NCBI GenBank assembly: GCA_911728435.2
Contig: OU452205.1
Coordinates: 14,142,260 to 14,206,259 of the forward strand
Direction: 5' to 3'
DNA from: Apoderus coryli
Taxonomy: Eukaryota; Arthropoda; Insecta; Coleoptera; Attelabidae
DNA: 64,000 bases
The position numbers and the translations under genes were made by a program. Of this stretch, positions 55,463 through 64,000 are shown piece by piece. The notes under the pieces are model-generated. The model did not search any database and was not told the origin of the DNA. It saw nothing but the letters and a program-made list of their open reading frames with translations. Within the stretch, counting starts at the first letter, position 1; each line of letters begins with the position of its first letter.

Positions 55463-56582
55463 CTGAAATGTAAACAAAAAAGTGTTTTAACAAATTATAC
55501 AGTCAGTTAAAAGAAAGTTATAAAGTTTTAGACATTTGAACAAATGGTCAGAATACTACAATCCATTCAAAATATTCCTTAAACTGAAATAATTTAAAAC
55601 ATAAATTAGTCAAAAAGATGTAAATAATTCCGTTGATATCGCTTACTCGTTAAAGACCCAAATAATTTTTGAGCATTTATACCGTTTGAGGTACATTATT
55701 ACTTATTGCCTTTGTATTTAAACGGATAAGATCATTTTTGCACCCACACTATATACCTAGTATACTATGGAAAACAGATTGTCATCCCTAATCCCTATAG
55801 TACCTATACACACTTGATAAAGTTGCCGAAACATGTCGTAAAATAAAATGAATTGAAAATATTTAAAATTAAAAATTGTTTGATTTCTTAAATGAAAATA
55901 ACAGAAGTTAAAATAAGTTACTTCTAAGCAAGTTCCTTTTTAATTTCCAAATATACAATTATTAAAAGAATTAATTATTGTGTAATTGAAGAGAAAATAC
56001 ATATTTTGACGATTAAATTATTCTTGAACCCAATTTTCTCGAGAATTATGGGGGCAAATATCAAAAGTTACCTATCGTTTGGGCGCTATCGTGGTAGAAT
56101 ACATACAGACACACAGACAGACTTTCATCTGGAAATGGTCTTAATCGTCTCAGGGAACTTCAAAATGGTTATATCCGGCTTTATCTCAAAATTTTTTTTT
56201 TTGCGCGCTCACAATACTTTCCCTGTGCGGGAAAATAAAAGTACCTCAGTTGAAAGAATATTTTGCTTTGAATTTAAATAATTATTTCATTCGTAACATG
56301 GGCTGAAATTTGTCTTTCAAAAAATTGCTTCTATATAAATAATTTTGTGACAAGCATTTACTACTTTTAGAAATTAGGTACAGGAGTGCTAAATTTAAAT
56401 ATGTTGATCTAACCATGTAGAATTTTGAATGGAATAAGATTTTCAGCTTATACCGCTCACGGGGCTGGTACACTATCCGGTAGCTCTAAATAACTACGTC
56501 TTTGGATTTTTTTCTTATGTAATAAATAATAAATAAGTTGTCGGCGAGAAATTACCAATAAAATCTATGGAATGATATTGAA

Positions 56583-57075
56583 CGATCGAAGATTGAAAGT
56601 GCGTGAGTTGGCTGAGGCTGTAGGCAACTCAGCGGGTGCAACACATTTTACAAGAATATTTCGATCTGAAAAAGCTGTCCGCACGATGGTTCGTACTCAC
56701 GATCGACCATAAACACAACCGTGGGACCACTTGAAAGGAGTGTTTAAGGACGTTCGGCCATAATCCAAAGCTCCATAGCAAACATTCACCAATTGGGTTA
56801 CGAATTGCTACCTGATCCACCATATTCTCCAGATTTAGCCCCCTCCGACTATTTTCTGTTTACAAACCTGAAGAAATGACTGAGTCACCTCTTGGTCTCC
56901 TCTTGATCACCGTTGAAACAAACGCTTAATTTGAGGGTCTTGAGGAATCTTATTATTTAGCAGGAATAAAAACAGTAGAAACACGTTGCACTAAATGTAT
57001 CGAAAGGTGATTATGGAGAAAAGTAAAATGATTTTTTGCTAAAAAAATACGGTTTCCATTAACAGTTATCAAACC
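56583..57075 (+). pseudogene. Mariner remnant, unit B
   Basis: Carries DRRLKVRELAEAV, CYLIHHILQI-type broken frames, SPDLAPSDYFLF in frame with its neighbours, and more of the C-terminus than unit A (EGLEESYYLAGIKTVETRC). There is a deletion where the second catalytic residue would be. Confidence 0.8.
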
Positions 57076-57939
57076 ACCCTGGTATGTTAATATATTTTAT
57101 AGATCTAGTAAAGGCGACCCACAGGATTTAGCACAAATTGTATTTTTTTAAAATAAAAGCTGTACTATATAACAGTTCAAAATAAAAATATTTATGGATA
57201 AAGCACTTTTGAAAGAAAATGGTAATATAAAGGTTGAATGAAAAAAGACGTTCGCCCATGTAGTAGTGAAAATACGCCAATAACATTACACAGTACTTTC
57301 AGTGTTGCTAAGTTGTTTCATTTAGTTTTAAATTTAGTGCACTATTATTGCTTAAACGTTTTTGCAAAACCGAAGGTAATTAAACTCCAACATATCCCAA
57401 TATTAGAATTCGCCCAAACCAACCCAATACTATCAAACCAAACAAAAAGATTTGATTATTTATTTAAGAAAAAAAAAACAATATATATGTTCCAACGATT
57501 ATTTCGTTCCACTCAGCTCTATTTAAGGTAAGCTTTATATAAAGTTAAGAAAATGTGTAAAATTCTGCGGGTCAATAAGTTAACTAAAACCTCTAATAAT
57601 TAGTGTAATACTATAATCACATAAGAAAAAATTCAAAAAATGGAGTTATTTTGAGCTGCAGGCTGATGTACCCACACCACGTTCGCCCTTAGAAAGTTAT
57701 CAATATTAAAATTAAAGTAACTTACACCTAATACTCCTTCCTTTGCTTATACTCCTGCATACCATTTTTCATAACATTAGTCAAGCTTCACGTAGATTTC
57801 CATACCAATACTCAGGCTTCACGTATATCAAATCACAAAATTTGTCACAAAATAACACATTTGAATTAACAACGTAAGTAGCTCGACAATATTAGACATC
57901 GCTTAACGTACTTGTTCACATACACGAACAGATTAACAG

Positions 57940-57978
57940 TTACGCGATGGACCCGACGACGGCGACGGTGATAAGTAT
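57940..57978 (-). other. Putative 13-codon terminal exon, unit B
   Basis: Reads ILITVAVVGSIA and TAA after TTTTGCAG. Compared with A it differs by one conservative replacement and synonymous changes. Confidence 0.35.
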
Positions 57979-58070
57979 CTGCAAAATAAACAAAGAAACT
58001 ATAACACAGACCCTTGCAGTTCACCGAAAGTTTATAAACTGAACGATATAATATTTAAAAAATAAAAACT

Positions 58071-58167
58071 TTATAACACGTATTGAAATATAAAACGCAG
58101 AAAAGAAAAATCAATAAATCGCCGTGCCACAAAAACAGAAAAAAGTACACACAATTCTACTGTAGTT
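58071..58167 (-). other. Coding-like segment TTVELCVLFSVFVARRF, unit B
   Basis: After an acceptor TTTTACAG a hydrophobic frame of about 31 codons runs to TAA; unit C keeps it at 62083-62179 with equal length. A partial version is at 48199 downward in unit 0. It could be a membrane-segment exon just before the 13-codon exon. Confidence 0.3.
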
Positions 58168-58570
58168 CTGTAAAATATTTTAAAATAGTACAAATAATAA
58201 TATTAAAACAGGAAAAAATCACCGAGAATGTAAACAACTGAGTCATCATTCGCGACACTATGTTTCTGTAAAATATATTTGGATCAAATTTTAAAATATT
58301 AACATATATCTAAATTAAATTAAAAATTAAATTTATTTATTTTAAATTCCTGCAGGAAAACTATAATAATTATATAGGACACTTATGAAAATTTAGGGGT
58401 TTACTAAAGTCGATAGGGACAACATCGCTAAAATATTTTCAAGATAATCGCACTTCCGGTTATACGGGAATTTGATGTCATCTTACTTGTTTCAAATAGA
58501 ACAGCCTATATATTATTACATTAATTGGATCCTGCGTGAAATGCTAGATATAGAATGTATGTATAATGTA

Positions 58571-59190
58571 CAGGGTCATTAATTTTATCTTGAGACCCAC
58601 GCAGCGCCGTTATTATGGATGATAGAAAAAAATAAATTTAAATTTTTTAGGCTTTCTGCTGCAGTATATTTTAAAAACTATTGAAATCGAAAATAATAGT
58701 TTCCAAAACTGAAAAAATAATTATGTAAGTGTGCCCTGAATACGATTGACATGTTATTATGAATGAAATGTTTTAAAAAAAAAAAACAAATAGAAGAAGA
58801 AGGAGTTGCTTCAATAAACACAATTAAGAATTTAATTAAAAATTTTGAAGATCAAAATAGCGTTCAACGCTTCCGTTGAACAACTCAGACAATAGAAAGA
58901 AATTTAGATGATGAACTTGATATTTTACTTTACTGTCGATGTATAAATATTTTGTTAATTTAGATCTGATGGCTTAAGCGCCGACGGATAATCATTATCT
59001 ATTATAATTAATAATAAATAGTTTAGTTTTGTAGCTATTTTTAAAAATAAGTTTTAATCGTTTATATTCATTTGTTGTATTTGTTTACTAAAATCAATAT
59101 ATTATTTTAATGTATGCAAATGCACTGGTAAGATATGTGATGTCAACCAAATATATTGTTGAAATAATAATATGTCAATTGCAGTCAGGG
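58571..59190. mobile_element. TIR element, left part, in unit B
   Basis: Begins CAGGGTCATTAATTTTATCT after TA, and is homologous to 62554-63428. Inside, NTIKNLIKNFEDQNSVQRF resembles the helix-turn-helix of IS630-type transposases. The right TIR is missing here, so the array block resumes abruptly near 59191. Confidence 0.7.
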
Positions 59191-59819
59191 TACAGGATCA
59201 AACTAACCTGCATAAGCAAAAATATATGAGTATCTAGATTCATTTCGGGTTGTAACAGTATCGCAGCTGGATAATGCTTCGCAAATTTTTCCGCTTCCCA
59301 TCAACATTATCATTGTTTGGAATGAACTACTTATACGTTATTGCTATACTCGTTACAGGATAAGTCTATCTGCAAAACATAATTGGTTTTAATTTTCACG
59401 GTCAATGCAATATTAGTAAAAAACCAACCTGATTTAAGTAAAGCTTGTTTGAGAATTCATAAATTGGTATTGTAGCTTTGTGATGTTCATTGTGTGGATC
59501 AGTATAACCTGAGAGTTGATTAAGGCTGCTCTATTGAAATACTAACATTATTGAAATTTATTTATGAGTAATTTTGAAGTTTTTACTTATAATCTGATGA
59601 TACCTACACAAACTTGAAATTTTGAGACATTTATGATTTTGAAGTTGTGTGTAAACAAGATAAATTGGTTTAAAAAAAAATTGTCATGTTAAGCTTAATT
59701 AAAATTTTGAAACTACAATCATTGAATCTTATAACTTCAAAAAGAACAGCCTTGAATGTTCTTCATGGTTCTGAAAGACTTTTACTGGAGAGCTCTCCTG
59801 CAAAAAAGTAAAACTTATA

Positions 59820-59964
59820 GGTCTGTTCCAACCCAACCGAAAACCATTTAAGAACAGTCATATTACAATTGACAACACCAAATCAGTGCACTGCACAAAT
59901 CACAAGATTACTGCGCAAAAATATTACCGTTCTTAAACTGTTCAGGGCGAGGTTGGAACAGACC
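59820..59964. mobile_element. 145-bp MITE, only in unit C
   Basis: GGTCTGTTCCAACC (59820-59833) and GGTTGGAACAGACC (59951-59964) are perfect 14-bp terminal inverted repeats. The homologous sites in A (about 50196) and B (about 54715) lack it. Confidence 0.88.
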
Positions 59965-60638
59965 TAATATAAATAAGTTTCACGGAGGGGTATATGTTAA
60001 TTGCATGGAATACTTTAATATTTATTGAATATGGTTGAACAGTGAATACCTAATTCGATTATTTGTAAAATGATTGTGAATATACGCGATAATTTAAAAA
60101 AAGTTATAAACAATCAAATGCAAGGAGTTGCTACTCTTTTGTGGTAAAATTGTTAACAATTGTAAGAGGATGATAACGAGGAAGTACTACTCCTTTCTTT
60201 GTCAACAGCAATTCTCGTATATACAAATATTTTTAAATTCACTTACACCTCAAGTGTTTCGAATATCCTCTCCTCTTCAAATCCAGGAATTCTTCACCAC
60301 GCTTCCAATAGAAATCCTCATTTTTATTTTTTTCGACACTAAAATCACGAGCCGAGCTACTTATTAATTTAACGAACAACGACTTCTAAAATCGCAATTG
60401 CCACCTCAAAAACTCACAAAAGTCCACAGTTCCGAGGAGCAAATAAAATAACTCACTAATTTTTATTTACGCGTCACCGGCGAACGTTGTATTATTTTAA
60501 ATATCTGTAACAAATAAAGTAAAATTTAAAATACACCGAAGTAATCAACTTAATCGGATTTTTTTTCTGTTTTTTTTTAATAAAAAATTATTATGCCTAA
60601 TATTAATTAATTTATTTATTTATTTGAAGAATACCTAC

Positions 60639-60723
60639 CATTAGTTGACTAATACTTCTACATTGAACTCCACTCCTATCCATTCCATGCTTAACCTAAC
60701 TACACTAGGGCCAATGGGCACTT
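60639..60723 (-). other. Putative exon, unit C, with stop
   Basis: Same splice sites as units A and B, with synonymous and some replacement changes and a 3-nt insertion that keeps the frame but makes a TAA before the donor. If the exon is real, this copy is broken. Confidence 0.35.
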
Positions 60724-61954
60724 CTGAAATGTACAAAAAAAAAAGTATTTTAAACAAATTATTCAGTTATTTAAAAGCAAGTTATAAAGTTTAAAACATG
60801 TGAACAAATAGAAGATTCCTTAAGATTAAATATTTTAAAGTATTTATATCGTAATCGTAAAATAAAAAATTCATTTAGAATTGGAAAAAACTTAAAAATT
60901 GTTTGATATCTTAAATGTTCAGTAACAGAAATTAAAATTAAGTTACTTCTATGCAAGTTCCTTTTCAATTTCCAAATATACAATATTTTTTAGAATAATT
61001 AATTATTGTGTAATTTATAGAAAAGACATATTTTGACAATGAAATGATTCCTGCTGATGCCATTGAGTTGAGTCTAAATTTTGGAGAAATTGTTTCTCAG
61101 ATTTATCCAAACGTACTAAAAAAATTACCTCAGATTAAAGAATATTCTGAATTGAATTTAAATAATTATGTCATTCGTAACATGGGCTGAAATTGGTCTT
61201 TCAAAAAATTGCTTCTATATAAATAATTTTGTAACAAGCATTTACAACTATTTCAGAAATTGGATACAGGATTGCTAAATTTAAATAAGTTGATCTAAGC
61301 AAGTAAAATTAAGGATGGAATAAGATTATTCCGCTCGCGGGGTTGGTACTTTATCCTGTGGCTCTAAATAACCACTTCTTTGGATTTTTTAAATAATAAA
61401 TAAGTCGTTGCGTCGGCCAGAAATTGCCAATAAAATCTATAGAACCCATCCCAATACTAGAATTCACCCAAACCAACCCAATACTATCTAACCAAACAAC
61501 AGATTTTATTATTTATTTAAGAAAAAAAACTATATAATATGTTCCAACGATTATTAAGTTTCATTCAGCTCTATTTAAGGTAAGCATTAAATAATGCTAA
61601 GAAAATGTGTAAAATTCTGCGGGTCATACGTTAACTCGAAACTCTAATTAGTTTAATACTATAATCACATAAAAAAAATCCAAAAATGTAGTTCTTTTGA
61701 GCTCCAGGCTGATGTACTCTCACCCCGTTCGCCCTTAGAAAGTTATCAATATTATAATTAAAGTAACTTACACCTAATACTCCTTCCTTTGCTTATACTC
61801 CTGCATACCATTTTCCATACCAATATTCAGGCTTCACGTATATCAAAGCACAAACATTTTCGCAAAATAGCACATTTGGATTAACAACGTAAGTAGCTCG
61901 ACAATATTAGATATCGCATAACGTACTTGTTCACATACACGAACAGATTAACTA

Positions 61955-61993
61955 TTACGCGATAGACCCGACGACCGCGACGGTGATAAATAT
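61955..61993 (-). other. Putative 13-codon terminal exon, unit C
   Basis: Reads IFITVAVVGSIA and TAA; the differences from A are at third codon positions. Confidence 0.35.
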
Positions 61994-62553
61994 CTGCAAA
62001 ATAAACAAAGAAACTATAACACACCCTAACAGTTCACCAAAAGTTTATAAACGAACGAAATAATATTTAAAACATAAAAACTTTATGAAACGTATTGAAA
62101 TATAAAACACAGAAAAGAAAAATCGATAAATCGCCGTGCCACAAAAACAGAAAAATGTACACACAAATCTACTGTAGTTCTATAAAGTATGGTAGGTACA
62201 AATAATAATATTAAAACAGGAAAAAAATCACCGAGAATGTAAACAACTGAGTCACCATTCGCGACACTGTTTCTGTAAAATATATTTGGATCAAATTTTA
62301 AAATATTAACTTATATCTACGGGGTGTTCCTGCAGGAAAACTATAATAATTATATAGGACACTTATGAAAATTTAGGGGTCTACTAAAGTCGATAGGGAC
62401 AACCTCGCTAAAATATTTTCAATATAATCGCACTTCCGGTTATACGGGAATTTATTTATTACTTATTTCAAATTGAACAGCCTATATATTATTACATTAA
62501 TTGGATCCTGCGTGATATGCTAGATATAGAATATAGAATGTATGTATAATGTA

Positions 62554-63428
62554 CACGGTCAATCATTTTATCTTGACACCACGCAGCGTCGTTATTATGG
62601 ATGATAGAAAAAAATAAATTTAAATTTTTTAGGCTTTCTGCTGTAGTATATTTTAAAAACTATTGCAATCAAAAAAATTAGTTCGCAAAATTTAAAAAAT
62701 AATTAGGCAAGTGTGCCCTGAATACGATTGACATATTATTATGAATGAAATGTTATAAGAAAAAAGACAAATAGAAGAAGAAAAGTTGCTTCAATAAACA
62801 CAATTAAGAATGTAATTAAAAATTTTGCAGATCAAAATAGCGTTCAACGCTTCCGTTGAACAACTCAGACAATAGAAAGAAATTTAAATGAAGAACGTGA
62901 TATTTTACTTTACTTTCGAGGTATAAATATTTTGTTAATTTAGATCTGATGGCTTAAGCGCCGACGCATAACTATTATCTATTATAATTAATAATAATTA
63001 GTTTAGTTTTGTCGTTATTTTTAGAAATAAGTTTTAATCGTTTATATTTATTTATAATTATTGCAATCAGGGTACCCTTGATTATTTTCCGAAAAATATA
63101 AACAATAAAGTTGATGATTTTCTAGTCACCAAAATTCAAGTTTTAACCTAAAATATCGCAAGAACGGCTGAAGCTAATAACAATAACCTATACTTTTTTG
63201 CAATCAGAACAAAAAGATCTTTCATTTATATTATAATATATAGGGTGGTTCATTTAAAATATAAAGCATAATCTTTTTTTTTTTTCATTTTGCAAACTTA
63301 AGTTTGTTGATTTCAATAGTTCTAAAAGATACTACAACAGAGACCCTCAAACTTTTATATTTAAAATATGTTTCCATCATCCATAATAACTGCTCTAGTT
63401 GGGTGTCAAAATATAATGAATGACCCTG
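62554..63428. mobile_element. Complete TIR element between units C and D
   Basis: TA-flanked ends CACGGTCAATCATTTTATCT and the complement ending ATGAATGACCCTG (63428). The arms continue through TTATTATGGATGATAGAAA and its complement. The empty site is preserved at 48639-48642 in unit 0. The interior has a decayed helix-turn-helix frame as in unit B. Confidence 0.85.
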
Positions 63429-64000
63429 TAACTATGTCTAGCAGTTTTTGAAATATTTATGTTTTATGTATAAAATGGTGTTTGATGGTCGATAAAAAAT
63501 CGTTATTTGTCCTTAATTTTGAATACCTAATTGTGCATGAAGATTCTTGTTTGTTTTAACTACGTTCGTAACATCACCTTATTTGTTTTTTTATACAGTG
63601 TGGTCTCATAATAAGATTAAAAATTAAAATTGTAATTACAAAGTTTGCCTGTGTCGCTTAATGTTCTTATATACAAGAAGTGTATTATTTTGTTTTTTAA
63701 ATATATTTATTTATTTTTTTGAGATATCCCGTAATAGGAAATAAAGTTATTTATTATTATTATGAGTCTTATAGAGGATTAAACTAACCTGCATAAGAAA
63801 AAAGTATATGAGTATCTAGATTCATTTCGGATTGTAACAGTATCGCAACTGGATAATTCTTCGCAAATTTTTCCGCTTCCCATCAACATTATCATTGTTT
63901 GGAATGAATTACTCATACGTTATTGCTATACTCGTTACAGGATAACTCTATCTGCAAAACATAATTGGTTTTAATTTTCACAGTCAATGCAATATTATTA

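Larger units (their letters stand above)
53301..59190. repeat. Tandem array: unit B
   Basis: Collinear with unit A from the ATGTTTTGATAATTTTATCT block to the GACGGTGATAAGTATCTGCA block, then continues into the segment that in unit A position is absent but matches 48120-48640. Differences include a ~225-bp replacement near 56020-56245 (with a CAGACACACAGACAG tract) and the transposon left half at 58571. The unit has the same mariner remnant. Confidence 0.85.
59191..64000. repeat. Tandem array: unit C and start of unit D
   Basis: Unit C is collinear with A and B but more diverged, with most of the mariner deleted near 61430. Unit D starts near 63640 and runs off the window. C and D share variants (CTGCATAAG, ATGATAATGTTGATGGGAAG) not in A and B, so the array has two subfamilies. 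Confidence 0.85.

Noticed and set aside
56282..56473. 63-codon minus-strand frame in unit B
   Set aside because: Only partly kept in unit A and without splice signals; lacks support compared with the three segments reported.

Overview
This window is nuclear DNA of an insect-like animal. It has AT-rich intergenic DNA, genes split by GT-AG introns of 0.1 to 14 kb, and dense remains of jockey/CR1/I-clade and RTE retrotransposons, mariner and other IS630-type transposons, hAT and Mutator-like elements, and long-inverted-repeat (foldback) elements. The order is not decidable from sequence alone; a beetle or hemipteran with a large, repeat-rich genome would fit. There is no bacterial-style operon, CRISPR array or intact rRNA.

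Two host genes are well supported. They lie head to head about 3.8 kb apart. On the minus strand is the WD40 part of the katanin p80 subunit (KATNB1), in four exons at 18113-18077, 17035-16517, 10752-10460 and 4214-3914, all phase-compatible; it continues past the left edge. On the plus strand is a complete MPDU1 (mannose-P-dolichol utilization defect 1, a PQ-loop ER membrane protein of 244 residues), in exons at 21910-22009, 22113-22415 and 36459-36790. These genes work in unrelated processes (microtubule severing; dolichol-linked glycosylation).

Layout. 1-2.9 kb: a jockey-type retroelement with a premature stop, whose 3' tail abuts the 3' half of a tRNA-Ala(CGC)-like gene. 3.9-18.1 kb: KATNB1; its introns hold a mariner remnant, two retroelement fragments, two foldback elements, a tRNA-like SINE with target-site duplication, and an I-clade fragment with RNase H. 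18.1-21.9 kb: intergenic. 21.9-36.8 kb: MPDU1; its 14-kb intron holds three long-TIR elements with CAGGGTG-like ends, a mariner C-terminus, a multi-exon Mutator-like transposase remnant on the opposite strand, a three-copy ~170-bp tandem repeat, a retroelement 3' end with an (ATCT)n tail, and a decayed IS630-type transposase with a perfect 24-bp hairpin. 37-48 kb: accessory DNA (foldback copies, a GC-rich hairpin island, RTE, IS630-type and hAT scraps). 48.1-64 kb: a tandem array with ~4.5-5.1 kb period (three nearly full units plus partial ends). Its units differ by clean transposon insertions and carry short, splice-flanked, coding-like segments on the minus strand that I do not recognise.

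The two most unusual signals are this tandem array and scattered short motifs resembling hammerhead-ribozyme cores (CUGANGA, stem II, GAAAC). One of those, at 27949-27973, matches the catalytic core consensus.
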